Assembly (NCBI RefSeq): GCF_021513235.1
Contig: NZ_CP090976.1
Span: 2,108,001-2,172,000, forward strand
Source of the DNA: Kaistella sp. 97-N-M2
GTDB taxonomy: Bacteria; Bacteroidota; Bacteroidia; Flavobacteriales; Weeksellaceae
Reading direction: 5' to 3'
Length of the DNA stretch: 64,000 nucleotides
In this document: piece after piece, positions 46,308 through 55,132 of the stretch
Layout of the letters: each line of letters begins with the position of its first letter
Numbering within the stretch: the first letter of the stretch is position 1
Notes under the pieces: generated by a model
What the model saw: only the letters and a program-made list of their open reading frames with translations
What the model was told of the DNA's origin: nothing
Databases searched by the model: none
Position numbers and translations under genes: made by a program

Positions 46308-47081
46308 ATGGCTAAAGTTATAGGGGTTGCAAATCAAAAAGGTGGAGTTGGTAAAACAACAACTGCCGTTAATTTAGCCGCCGCGCTGGGAGTTTTGGAA
46401 AAGAAAATTTTGTTGATTGATGCTGATCCGCAGGCGAATGCGACCTCCGGTTTGGGCATTGAACAGTCTAATTTTTCTACTTACAATCTTTTGGAACATA
46501 GCGCCGATGCGCGAAAATGTGTGCAGAAAACAGCGTCTCCCAATTTGGATATTATTCCCTCTCACATCGATCTCGTTGCTGCGGAAATTGAACTCGTGGA
46601 CCGCGAACACCGCGAATATATGTTGAAGAGAGCTTTAAAATCAATTCGGGAAGACTACGATTATATCATCATCGACTGCGCACCGAGTTTAGGTTTAATT
46701 ACCATCAATGCTTTAACTGCGGCAGATTCTGTTATTATTCCCATTCAGTGTGAGTATTTTGCGCTCGAAGGTTTGGGGAAACTGTTGAACACCATTAAAA
46801 ATGTTCAGAAGATTCATAACAAAGATCTGGATATCGAAGGTTTGCTTTTAACCATGTTTGATTCGCGTTTAAGACTGTCAAATCAGGTGGTGGAAGAAGT
46901 GAATTCGCATTTCCCCGAAATGGTTTTCGAAACAATTATCAGCAGAAACGTGCGTTTAAGTGAAGCTCCAAGTTTTGGCGAAAGCATCTTAAACTATGAT
47001 GCAGAAAGCAAAGGCGCTATACAGTATCTTCAGTTGGCGGAAGAGGTTTTATTGAAAAACGAAAATTTAGTTAAGAATTAA
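46308..47081 (+). CDS. parA: Chromosome partitioning ATPase ParA (Soj)
   Basis: Walker-type ATPase of 257 aa that with ParB segregates chromosome origins. The deviant Walker A KGGVGKTT (11-18) is followed by VNLAAALG, DADPQANATSG and IIDCAPSLGLI (Walker B). The start is ATG 46308; the frame could begin at a TTG three codons earlier. It precedes parB by 32 bases. Confidence 0.95.
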   Translation: MAKVIGVANQKGGVGKTTTAVNLAAALGVLEKKILLIDADPQANATSGLGIEQSNFSTYNLLEHSADARKCVQKTASPNLDIIPSHIDLVAAEIELVDREHREYMLKRALKSIREDYDYIIIDCAPSLGLITINALTAADSVIIPIQCEYFALEGLGKLLNTIKNVQKIHNKDLDIEGLLLTMFDSRLRLSNQVVEEVNSHFPEMVFETIISRNVRLSEAPSFGESILNYDAESKGAIQYLQLAEEVLLKNENLVKN

Positions 47082-47113
47082 CAATTGAATTGATCATCAA
47101 TCATCTATCATAA

Positions 47114-48001
47114 ATGAAAGACAAGAAAAGAGCAATGGGACGCGGTTTGGGTGCAATTCTGAGTGCAGAATCCAAAGCCACCGTTAATTCCGCAACCGAT
47201 GAAGGAGCAGACAAATTTGTAGGAAATATTGTTGAGGTGGCCCTGGAGGATATTTATCCCAACGCCACGCAGCCGAGAACTTATTTTGACGAAAAAGCAC
47301 TCGCCGATTTGGCGCAGTCCATCAAAAATCTTGGCGTAATTCAACCGATCACTTTACGGAAAGACGCCGATAAATTCGAAATTATTTCTGGTGAACGGCG
47401 TTTCCGCGCGAGTAAAATCGCTGGATTGGAAACCATCCCGGCGTATATTCGGTTGGTTAATGATCAGGAATTGCTCGAAATGGCCTTGGTAGAAAACATT
47501 CAGAGAGAAGATTTGGATGCTATCGAAATCGCCCTCACTTACCAAAGATTGCTCGAAGAAATTGGCATGACGCAGGAGAATTTAAGTCAGCGGGTCGGTA
47601 AGGAAAGAAGCACGATCACCAATTCGATCCGTTTGCTGCGCTTGAATCCGGATATGCAAAACGCGATCAGAAGTGGCGAAATTTCTGCAGGACACGGCAG
47701 AGCCATTTTAAGTATTGAAGAAAAAGACCTGCAGGAAGGACTTTTCCAAACTATTCTGAAAAACAATTTAAGTGTCAGACAGGCGGAAGAGCAGTCTAAT
47801 ATGCTGAAAAATGCCGAGCCCGTCGCAAAAAGATCAAAGCCGGCGCTTCCCAATCATTTTAAAAAAGCAGAAAAAAATCTTGCCGATATTCTGGCCGTAA
47901 AAGTAGAAATTAAAGCGGCGGCCAACGGAAAAAAGGGGAAAATTGTCCTCGACTTCAAAAATGAAGAGGAACTGGATAATATTTTGTCACACTTTAAATA
48001 G
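47114..48001 (+). CDS. parB: Chromosome partitioning protein ParB (Spo0J)
   Basis: CTP-dependent DNA clamp that loads at parS sites (295 aa). RGLGAIL near the N-terminus is the ParA-contact motif. The ParB/Srx domain has GERRFRA (about 94-100) and ENIQREDLDAIEIA (about 132-145), followed by a helix-turn-helix (LSQRVGKERSTITNSIRLL) that reads parS. No 16-base parS palindrome was found near the gene by eye. Its stop touches the start of the next gene. Confidence 0.95.
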   Translation: MKDKKRAMGRGLGAILSAESKATVNSATDEGADKFVGNIVEVALEDIYPNATQPRTYFDEKALADLAQSIKNLGVIQPITLRKDADKFEIISGERRFRASKIAGLETIPAYIRLVNDQELLEMALVENIQREDLDAIEIALTYQRLLEEIGMTQENLSQRVGKERSTITNSIRLLRLNPDMQNAIRSGEISAGHGRAILSIEEKDLQEGLFQTILKNNLSVRQAEEQSNMLKNAEPVAKRSKPALPNHFKKAEKNLADILAVKVEIKAAANGKKGKIVLDFKNEEELDNILSHFK

Positions 48002-48631
48002 ATGAAGAAACTTGTTTTAATTTTTCTGGTTATCTTCTCCGTTAAAGCTTTCGCTCAGGTTAATCCGAACGATACCATCCGTGTCGAAAATTATCCTACA
48101 GATTCCGTCTCTACAAAATCTTCTCCCTCGGAAATTGAAGTTCTTACCGATATTCAGGAATCGAACGCGCCGGTGAAGGTCATGAAATTTAATCCAACGA
48201 AGGCCGGTTTATATTCTGCAGTTTTGCCCGGATTAGGGCAGTATTACAACAAAAAATACTGGAAAATCCCCATCGTCCTTGGAGGAATAGGAACGGGAGT
48301 TGGGATCACCCTTTGGAATCAGAAACAGTATACGCGCTACCGAAACGCCTTTATTGCGCAGTTAAATGGTCAAACTCATGAGTTTTCGAATATTCCGGGA
48401 ATTACGGCCGAAGCACTGGGCAGAACGCAGGATCGCGCAAAAAGACAACGCGATTATGCCATTGCCGTCACAGGTCTGGTTTATATTTTAAATATCGTTG
48501 ATGCAGTTGTAGATGCGCATTTATATGAAGGACGCAAAGATCCGGACCTTGCTTTGCAGCCCGCGCTCCTTTATGATGAATTTGGAAATCAGAATTCCAA
48601 AGCAGGCTTAAGTTTAAGCTATAATTTTTAA
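48002..48631 (+). CDS. DUF5683 family membrane protein
   Basis: A 209-aa protein with a signal peptide ending near AFAQ (19). The conserved block KAGLYSAVLPGLGQYYNKKYWKIP (about 66-89) and two hydrophobic helices are typical of DUF5683, a family found after parAB in Flavobacteriia. Function unknown. The ATG directly follows the parB stop with no gap, so translation is probably coupled. Confidence 0.87.
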   Translation: MKKLVLIFLVIFSVKAFAQVNPNDTIRVENYPTDSVSTKSSPSEIEVLTDIQESNAPVKVMKFNPTKAGLYSAVLPGLGQYYNKKYWKIPIVLGGIGTGVGITLWNQKQYTRYRNAFIAQLNGQTHEFSNIPGITAEALGRTQDRAKRQRDYAIAVTGLVYILNIVDAVVDAHLYEGRKDPDLALQPALLYDEFGNQNSKAGLSLSYNF

Positions 48632-48700
48632 AAATGCAAAACGGTTTTTATTTATTGGTACTTGGAATTTTGACGAAATACTAACAAAAACACAACAATA

Positions 48701-48719
48701 CCTTCTCTTTGGAAAGGGT
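48701..48719 (+). repeat. Degenerate copy of the dapB-flanking hairpin repeat
   Basis: CCTTCTCTTTGGAAAGGG followed by TTAGAATGAC lies just before dapB. It has the same layout as the repeat at 49452-49469 and also forms a hairpin. Confidence 0.5.
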
Positions 48720-48734
48720 TAGAATGACAAAATT

Positions 48735-49436
48735 ATGAAAATAGCACTGGTCGGTTACGGAAAGATGGGTAAAATTATTGGAGAACTGGCCGAAAAAAAA
48801 GGCCACGAAATCGTTGCTCGCCTTAACGAAACGCCTACCACAGAAAATTTAAATAATCCCGATGTCGCCATCGAATTTTCGAACCCGGAAGGAGCCTTCA
48901 ATAATATTAAATTTTGTCTGGAACATAAAATTCCCGTCATTAGCGGCACCACAGGTTGGCTTGACCAAAAATCAGCAGTAGAAAAAATTTCCCTCGAAAA
49001 TAATACGGCTTTTTTATACGGCTCCAATTTCAGTCTCGGCGTCAATTTATTTTTTGCCTTGAATGAAAAATTGGCGGAATTGATGAAAAATTTCGATGAG
49101 TATAAGGTTCAGCTGGAGGAAATTCATCACACCCAGAAAAAAGACGCACCTAGCGGAACAGCCATTACTTTGGCAGAAGGAATTATAAATAACGACTCTA
49201 GATTTGACGCCTGGAAATTGCACGAAACAAAAGACAAACAATTGGGCATTTTTGCGCTGCGACAAGATGAAGTTCCCGGTACACACAGTGTTTTCTACAA
49301 AAGTGAAGTCGATGAAATTGAAATTAAACACACCGCATTTAACAGAAACGGATTCGCTTTGGGCGCCCTCATCGCCGCAGAATGGATTCAGGGAAAAAAG
49401 GGAAACTTTACAATGAAAGATGTACTTGGTTTATAA
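48735..49436 (+). CDS. dapB: 4-hydroxy-tetrahydrodipicolinate reductase
   Basis: Lysine/diaminopimelate biosynthesis reductase using NAD(P)H (233 aa). VGYGKMGK (6-13) is the dinucleotide motif, ISGTTGW binds substrate, and EIHHTQKKDAPSGTA (about 128-142) holds the catalytic His and Lys. The length is that of the Bacteroidetes form, shorter than in E. coli. It is flanked by two related hairpin repeats. Confidence 0.95.
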   Translation: MKIALVGYGKMGKIIGELAEKKGHEIVARLNETPTTENLNNPDVAIEFSNPEGAFNNIKFCLEHKIPVISGTTGWLDQKSAVEKISLENNTAFLYGSNFSLGVNLFFALNEKLAELMKNFDEYKVQLEEIHHTQKKDAPSGTAITLAEGIINNDSRFDAWKLHETKDKQLGIFALRQDEVPGTHSVFYKSEVDEIEIKHTAFNRNGFALGALIAAEWIQGKKGNFTMKDVLGL

Positions 49437-49451
49437 ACCGGCTTTAAAGTT

Positions 49452-49469
49452 CCTCTCCTTTGGAGAGGG
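49452..49469 (+). repeat. Hairpin repeat downstream of dapB
   Basis: CCTCTCCTTTGGAGAGGG forms a near-perfect 7-bp hairpin and is followed by ATTTAGGGTGAGG. This is a form of intergenic repeat seen widely in Bacteroidetes. A degenerate relative lies upstream of dapB. Confidence 0.6.
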
Positions 49470-49544
49470 ATTTAGGGTGAGGAAGATTTTGTAACAATAT
49501 TCACAAAAAACAAACTAATAACTTAAATATTATCCAAACGAGAT

Positions 49545-51197
49545 ATGAATTACTTTCTAACTTATGCCGTTTACGTTCTAATACTCTCATTACTGATGGG
49601 AATTACCACGTGGAAGCTTTTTAAAAAGATGGGTTACAATCCACTTTTTGCTTTTGTCCCGTTCTACAATTATTATCTTATTCAAAAAGAAACTGGCCAT
49701 CCAAAGTGGTGGATCGTCATGGCTTATCTGCCCATCGTTGGTCCCATTATGATGACGGTTTTTCATCTCTTTTTAATGAAGCATTTTGGGAAAGCAAGTT
49801 TCGTTCAAAAATTGTTAACCGTTATCCTTCCTTTTATTTATATGGCTTTTGTTAACTATTCCAAAGATGCAGAGGTTGAAAGAGAAGAGGAACTTTATAT
49901 GACAGAGGAGGAAAAACAGGATGGTAAAAAAGAATCTTTTCTGGGTTCCATTACTTTCGCTGTGGTTTTTGCCACGATTGTTCACGTTTTTTTCACACAA
50001 CCTTTCGGAATTCCAACCGGATCAATGGAACGAACGTTGTTGGTAGGCGATTTTCTCTTTGTTAACAAATGGACCTACGGATACCGTATGCCGATGCGGC
50101 CTTTAGCCATTCCGTTTTTGCAGGGTACCATTATGGACACCGGCGAAAAAGGCAATCCAAAAGACGATCCCAAATCCTATGTTGATGCCGTAAAATTACC
50201 TTACGAAAGAATTTTGCAGTTCAAAAAACCCCAGAAAAACGATATCGTTGTTTTTAACTATCCGCAGGATTCCGTGCACACCGCCATCGACCGGAAAGAT
50301 CCGTACGTAAAACGCTGCGTTGCCGTTGCAGGCGATGTGATGGAGTTTCGTGCAGGCCGGCTTTTTGTGAACGGAAAACCTGAAAATATTTTAGGCGATC
50401 AAAAAAAGCAACACAAATTTATCGCCACTACGGGCAGCCAACTCGATATTCCGTCTTTGTATAAAAAATACGGATTTTTGCCCGTACAGGAAGTTCAGAC
50501 GCAGACCGGATATTTGTATGATTTTCAGGGATTAACAGATCAAACTGCAAAAGAAATTAAAGAGTTACCACAGATCATCGACCTGAAGGAGCACATTTGG
50601 GCGAAGGATACGGCTGCTGTTTCTTATAAACTTAATGCAATGCACGATGCCTACACGAAAAATGTAGATACCACGCAATCAATTTTCCCCATCAACAAAA
50701 AATGGAATCAGGATTGGTACGGTCCGCTTAGAATTCCAAAAAAGGGTGATGTAGTTACTTTAAATCAGGAAACGCTGCCCGAATACCGCTGGATTATTTC
50801 GGAGTACGAACACAATCACCTCGAAAATAAAGACGGAAAAATCTTCATCAACGGAAAAGAAAGCACGCAATACACCATTCAACAGGATTATTACATGATG
50901 GTTGGCGATAACCGCGACGCGTCGTTAGATGCCCGCTTCTTCGGCTTTGTGCCAGAGGAAAATATTGTCGGTTCTCCCATGTTCACTTGGTTAAGTGTGG
51001 AGGGACTATTTCCGGACAAGAGCTCATCTTACCAGCCCGATGGCAAAACAATTCGGTGGGACCGTATGTTCAAGGCGACAAATACCGGCGAAGTTCAAAA
51101 AACCTCGTATTGGTGGGTGGCGGCAATTATATTGCTTCTCTTCTTCGGCTGGGATTATTTCGCGAAATTATTTAAGAAAAAAGAGACAGAGGATTAA
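49545..51197 (+). CDS. lepB: Signal peptidase I with N-terminal DUF5684 membrane domain
   Basis: Membrane serine peptidase that removes signal peptides from exported proteins (550 aa, longer than the usual 250-330). Residues 1-105 form a DUF5684-like membrane domain, followed by an acidic linker and a second anchor (about 132-150). Catalytic Ser160 lies in PTGSMERTL and Lys256 in YVKRCVAVAGD. About 190 residues separate Lys256 from the GDNRDAS box (454-460). A final helix (about 518-540) anchors the C-terminus. The dyad is intact, so it should be active. Confidence 0.93.
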   Translation: MNYFLTYAVYVLILSLLMGITTWKLFKKMGYNPLFAFVPFYNYYLIQKETGHPKWWIVMAYLPIVGPIMMTVFHLFLMKHFGKASFVQKLLTVILPFIYMAFVNYSKDAEVEREEELYMTEEEKQDGKKESFLGSITFAVVFATIVHVFFTQPFGIPTGSMERTLLVGDFLFVNKWTYGYRMPMRPLAIPFLQGTIMDTGEKGNPKDDPKSYVDAVKLPYERILQFKKPQKNDIVVFNYPQDSVHTAIDRKDPYVKRCVAVAGDVMEFRAGRLFVNGKPENILGDQKKQHKFIATTGSQLDIPSLYKKYGFLPVQEVQTQTGYLYDFQGLTDQTAKEIKELPQIIDLKEHIWAKDTAAVSYKLNAMHDAYTKNVDTTQSIFPINKKWNQDWYGPLRIPKKGDVVTLNQETLPEYRWIISEYEHNHLENKDGKIFINGKESTQYTIQQDYYMMVGDNRDASLDARFFGFVPEENIVGSPMFTWLSVEGLFPDKSSSYQPDGKTIRWDRMFKATNTGEVQKTSYWWVAAIILLLFFGWDYFAKLFKKKETED

Positions 51198-51325
51198 TAT
51201 TTTTTAAAATCGCTTCCGCGCCGTGAACAGCCGGTTTCATTCCGCCAAACCCCATAAAAAAATGCCTGTGCGAACGGGTTTCGGGAGTTGTTACTAAAAT
51301 AAAATATAAAAATTTAATAAAGGTT
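51172..51325 (-). pseudogene. Possible coding remnant on the minus strand, overlapping lepB end
   Basis: A minus-strand frame reads ILVTTPETRSHRHFFMGFGG, then MKPAVHGAEAILKN, and ends at a TAA at 51172-51174. The composition is protein-like and the stop overlaps the last codons of lepB. No start is visible: a stop lies about 15 codons upstream inside the wbqC start. I do not recognise the family. It may also be an intergenic repeat that happens to be open. Confidence 0.25.
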
Positions 51326-51940
51326 TTGAAAAAAGTATTATTACCCGTTTTTTATTTGCCGCCAATTTCCTGGTTTTCAGTCTTTTTGAGAGAAGATTCG
51401 GAAATTGTTTTCGAGCAGTTTGAAAGCTTTCCCAAACAAACCTACCGCAACAGAACTACCATTTACGGCGCTAACGGACGACTATCCCTTATTATTCCCA
51501 TGAATCACAATGGGAAGAGAACGATGCACGAGATTGAAGTTTCTCACCGCGATAATTGGCTGAACATTCACTGGAAATCCATCAAAATTGCCTATCAAGG
51601 TTCTCCCTATTTTGAGTTCTACGAAGATAAACTGCGGGAAATTTTTACTTTTCAGACGAATTCGCTTTTGGAGTTCAATTTAAATGCTTTAAGGATCCTT
51701 CAGAAAATCCTTAAGACCGAAAAGCCATACACTTTAAATAAAGAGTATTTCAAAATTCCCTCCGAAGAAAATTACAGAGAAAGTTTCTCCGCCAAAAAAG
51801 AATCTGAATTTGATACCGCAGAATATTATCAAACTTTTTCCGATAAATATGGTTTTTTGCCGGATCTCTCGATCGTAGATCTCATTTGTAACAAAGGACC
51901 GGAAGCGTTGACTTATTTAAAGAACATTCAAACCAAATAA
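51326..51940 (+). CDS. WbqC family protein
   Basis: A 204-aa protein of the WbqC-like family, found in polysaccharide loci and with an unproven function. VLLPVFYLPPISWFSVFL at the N-terminus carries the conserved aromatic and proline positions, and FPKQTYRNRTTIYGANG plus VSHRDNWLNIHWKSI are the central blocks. The frame begins with a TTG at 51326 and no ATG is available in frame nearby. It follows lepB, the usual neighbour in Flavobacteriia. Confidence 0.82.
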   Translation: MKKVLLPVFYLPPISWFSVFLREDSEIVFEQFESFPKQTYRNRTTIYGANGRLSLIIPMNHNGKRTMHEIEVSHRDNWLNIHWKSIKIAYQGSPYFEFYEDKLREIFTFQTNSLLEFNLNALRILQKILKTEKPYTLNKEYFKIPSEENYRESFSAKKESEFDTAEYYQTFSDKYGFLPDLSIVDLICNKGPEALTYLKNIQTK

Positions 51941-52028
51941 TTTAAAGGTTAATCTTATCATTTTTAAAACTTAGCTCATCAATACTGCATAAAATTAAAA
52001 TTTTTAAATAACAATAAATTAGATACTT

Positions 52029-53738
52029 ATGAAAAAGATATTCATTGCAGCTTGTTTCATGACAGGCTTTCTTTCGTTTGCGCAGACTGCAGACACCACT
52101 TTAGACCCGATGATCGACAAGGATTTAATGACTTGGTATCACAAGGATTTTGCGTCGACGAATGTGTACGGCGTCAATACTCAAAACGCCTATAAATATT
52201 TAGAATCAAAAGGTTTAAAGCCGAAAAAGGTAATCGTTGGCGTTCTGGACAGCGGTGTTCAGGTGGATCATCCAGGCTTAATAAATAATATGTGGACCAA
52301 CGTGAACGAAGTTCCTAATAATGGAAAAGACGATGATGGAAATGGATATATCGACGATGTGCACGGCTGGAACTTCATCGGCGGAAAAAATGGCGATGTT
52401 TACGATGATAATTTGGAAGTGACGCGCGTGGTAAAAAAATACCAATCCGTGTTTGAAGGACCCAACTCCACGACAAACAAAGCAAATCAGGCAAAAATGC
52501 CCGAAGAATTTGCGATGTACATGAAATCAAAAGACATCTACACCAAAAAAGGTATCGAGGCGAAGCAGGGGTATGAAACATATAAAAGAATTCAGGGCTT
52601 AATTCCAACGATGATAGGAATGCTGAACGGTCAAAACCTAACGCCCGAAGCCATTGCAGCAATTAAACCAACGACGCAGGAACAGGCCATGGCAGCTTCT
52701 GTTTTAGGACAGGTTGCACAGGATCCGGCGGTAAAAGGAAAATCACCTGCAGATGTTCAGAAATTTTTAGAAGGTCAAATGAAAGAAGCCGTTGATTATT
52801 ACGAAGTTCAGGCCACCAAACAGTACAATCTGGACTTTGATCCGCGCGCTGAAATCGTGGGCGATAACTACGATGATTACTCCGAAAAAAGTTATGGTAA
52901 CAACCATTACGCAGATCCGAAAGGCGAACATGGGACGCATGTTGCGGGGATTATTGCCGGACTTCCGCAGGGTAAAGAAGTGCAGTACGGCGTGGGTTAC
53001 AAGGTGGCCAAAATTATGGCAGTTAGAGCAGTTCCGAATGGTGACGAACGTGATAAAGATGTGGCAAATGCAATACGTTATGCCGTAGACAATGGGGCTA
53101 AAATCCTAAATATGAGTTTTGGCAAGCCGGTTTCTCCCGGAAAAAATGTGGTTTGGGAAGCTTTCAAGTATGCGCAGGATAAAGGGGTACTTTTGGTAAA
53201 AGCCGCCGGTAATGAAAATGAGAACGTTGCTGAAAATGTGTACTTTCCAACGAATTATAAGGATGTTAATGATGCGAAACCTTTCATTTCCAACATGATT
53301 GTGGTAGGCGCTTCTACAAACAACAACGAATTCTTACGCGCTGACTTTTCCAATTACAATCAAAAAATGGTTAATGTTTTCGCGCCCGGAGAAAAAATCT
53401 ATTCAACGGTACCCGGAAATAAATATGCGTATCTGCAGGGAACGTCTATGGCAGCGCCGGTTGTTGCAGGCGCAGCTGCAGTTTTAATGGCGTATATGCC
53501 CAATCTAACTCCGGAACAGGTGATCGAATCATTGGTGAAAAGCTCTAATAAGTCCAGTGTAAACGCCATGATCAACTCCAATACAAATAACAGATTTGAT
53601 CTGATTTCTGAAGCGGGTGGAGTAATTGATGTAAAGAAGGCCGCAGAATATGCATTTACGAACTTCTACAAAGCGACCGCTTCTGCTGCCCCCGCCAAAG
53701 CCAAAGTGCTGAAAAGAAAAACAGTAAAGAAAAAGTAA
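52029..53738 (+). CDS. S8 family serine peptidase (subtilase) with long insertion
   Basis: Exported subtilisin-like protease (569 aa) with a signal peptide cleaved after SFA (18). Catalytic residues: Asp74 in GVLDSGVQVDH, His301 in HGTHVAG, Ser473 in GTSMAAP. The Asp-His distance is about 227 residues, against roughly 32 in subtilisin, because of a helical, Lys/Gln-rich insertion (about 125-285). It has no T9SS C-terminal domain; the end is basic (KVLKRKTVKKK). Probable periplasmic location. A terminator follows. Confidence 0.93.
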   Translation: MKKIFIAACFMTGFLSFAQTADTTLDPMIDKDLMTWYHKDFASTNVYGVNTQNAYKYLESKGLKPKKVIVGVLDSGVQVDHPGLINNMWTNVNEVPNNGKDDDGNGYIDDVHGWNFIGGKNGDVYDDNLEVTRVVKKYQSVFEGPNSTTNKANQAKMPEEFAMYMKSKDIYTKKGIEAKQGYETYKRIQGLIPTMIGMLNGQNLTPEAIAAIKPTTQEQAMAASVLGQVAQDPAVKGKSPADVQKFLEGQMKEAVDYYEVQATKQYNLDFDPRAEIVGDNYDDYSEKSYGNNHYADPKGEHGTHVAGIIAGLPQGKEVQYGVGYKVAKIMAVRAVPNGDERDKDVANAIRYAVDNGAKILNMSFGKPVSPGKNVVWEAFKYAQDKGVLLVKAAGNENENVAENVYFPTNYKDVNDAKPFISNMIVVGASTNNNEFLRADFSNYNQKMVNVFAPGEKIYSTVPGNKYAYLQGTSMAAPVVAGAAAVLMAYMPNLTPEQVIESLVKSSNKSSVNAMINSNTNNRFDLISEAGGVIDVKKAAEYAFTNFYKATASAAPAKAKVLKRKTVKKK

Positions 53739-53765
53739 GCAGAAATTTTTTCTTAAAAAAATCAT

Positions 53766-53793
53766 AAAAAGTCCGGTTTATCCGGACTTTTTT
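53766..53793 (+). terminator. Terminator after the subtilase gene
   Basis: AAAAAGTCCGG pairs with CCGGACTTTTT over a 5-base loop, followed by T. Confidence 0.9.
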
Positions 53794-53852
53794 CTTTTAC
53801 CCGAATCAATGGCACGGTTTTTTGTAACTCCTAGTTAATTAATTTTACTACT

Positions 53853-54329
53853 ATGAAAAATATATTACTGGCAGGCATTTTAGGGGCGGCACTTACCGTT
53901 TCCTGTTCCACTGCAAAAACCGCACAATCCAACAGAGCAGAATTTCTTCAGTTAAAAGGAGACTGGCAAATTACGAGTGTTGATTACGACAAGAATTTCA
54001 GTGTTAAGCCTTTCGACGAAGGTGCCGATGCGCAATGTTTCGTTGGAAGTCAATGGAAATTAATTCCCAATAACTATTCTGGATCCTACACGCTTAATGG
54101 AGGTGGCGATTGCCCGAGCGTGATGCAGCCTATCAAATTCGAGGTGGTAAACGGTAATGAATTCAAATTCAAAAAATTAATGGAGGGAACCAAAGCGAAA
54201 GCGGTTACTTCCGGTTATTCTTTAAATCTCGTTAGCCAAACGGCAAGTACTTTTTCACTGGAACAAAATATTCCTGCAAATGGCCAAAATGTAAGAGTCG
54301 TTTACAATTTTTCTAAATCAGGAATGTAA
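53853..54329 (+). CDS. Lipocalin-like lipoprotein
   Basis: A 158-aa lipoprotein with a signal ending at LTVSC (Cys18). The mature part is beta-rich with LKGDWQITSVDYD (about 34-46) at the start, the GxW opening typical of lipocalin-like domains in Bacteroidetes. Ligand unknown. It is followed 23 bases later by the OmpA-family gene, so the pair is likely co-transcribed. Confidence 0.8.
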   Translation: MKNILLAGILGAALTVSCSTAKTAQSNRAEFLQLKGDWQITSVDYDKNFSVKPFDEGADAQCFVGSQWKLIPNNYSGSYTLNGGGDCPSVMQPIKFEVVNGNEFKFKKLMEGTKAKAVTSGYSLNLVSQTASTFSLEQNIPANGQNVRVVYNFSKSGM

Positions 54330-54352
54330 TAACAATATAAAAATAAGAAATT

Positions 54353-55045
54353 ATGAAAATTTTTAATAAAACAAACATCGCAGCACTTTTTATCTCAACC
54401 TCTTTTTTGATGACGAGTTGTGAAGCTGTAAAAAATTCAAATAACCAACAGAAAGGAACTGTTATTGGCGCATCCGCAGGTGCGGTCTTGGGCGGCATCT
54501 TAGGAAACAACATCGGTAAAGGTAAAAATGCTCCTCTAGGCGCAGTTTTAGGTGGCGTTGTTGGTGGAATTGCCGGTAACGTAATTGGTAATAAAATGGA
54601 TAAACAGGCGAAAGAAATTAAGGAAACTTTACCTGGTGCCGAAGTGGAAAGAGTAGGAGAAGGAATTAAAGTTACGTTGAAGGAAAATATGGTAAATTTT
54701 GCGTTTAATTCTTCAGCCCTTACCGAAGCCGGGAAAGCCAACCTTAATAAGTTAGCCACCGTTTTAGCCAATAATCCAGATACGAACATCAACATTTATG
54801 GCTATACCGATAGTAAAGGTACAGATTCTTATAATCTTTCCTTATCCGACAGAAGAGCCGCTGCAGTTAGAGCGTATTTATCTTCCCAAGGCGTTGCTTC
54901 TTCAAGAATGAACACTATGGGAATGGGCGAAGCAGATCCGGTAGCCTCTAATGATACCGATGCAGGCAGAGCCCAAAACAGAAGAGTAGAATTTGCAATT
55001 ACAGCAAACGAAGATATGATCAACGACGCGAAAACTGCGCAGTAA
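54353..55045 (+). CDS. OmpA-family lipoprotein with glycine-zipper
   Basis: A 230-aa outer-membrane lipoprotein with lipobox LMTSC near residue 23. A glycine zipper (GASAGAVLGGILGNNIGKG, about 41-59, repeated once) could insert in the membrane. The C-terminal OmpA domain (about 118-218) has YGYTDSKGTDSYNLSLSDRR and the peptidoglycan-binding Asp/Arg residues (RAQNRRVEF). It should anchor the outer membrane to the cell wall. Confidence 0.92.
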   Translation: MKIFNKTNIAALFISTSFLMTSCEAVKNSNNQQKGTVIGASAGAVLGGILGNNIGKGKNAPLGAVLGGVVGGIAGNVIGNKMDKQAKEIKETLPGAEVERVGEGIKVTLKENMVNFAFNSSALTEAGKANLNKLATVLANNPDTNINIYGYTDSKGTDSYNLSLSDRRAAAVRAYLSSQGVASSRMNTMGMGEADPVASNDTDAGRAQNRRVEFAITANEDMINDAKTAQ

Positions 55046-55067
55046 TCGAACTTTATATCCTAAATTT

Positions 55068-55093
55068 AAAATCCGCTTCGGCGGATTTTTTTA
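55068..55093 (+). terminator. Terminator after the OmpA-family gene
   Basis: AATCCGC with a TTCG tetraloop and GCGGATT followed by T. The UUCG loop makes it unusually stable. Confidence 0.9.
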
Positions 55094-55105
55094 TTTTAAA
55101 ATCCC

Positions 55106-55113
55106 TATTTTTG
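55106..55113 (+). promoter_or_regulatory. -7 promoter element of the DPA-type operon
   Basis: TATTTTTG, 19 bases before the ubiA-like ATG. It follows directly on the terminator of the previous gene, so 55133-58776 should be its own unit. Confidence 0.55.
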
Positions 55114-55132
55114 CGATTGATTTTTAACACGG

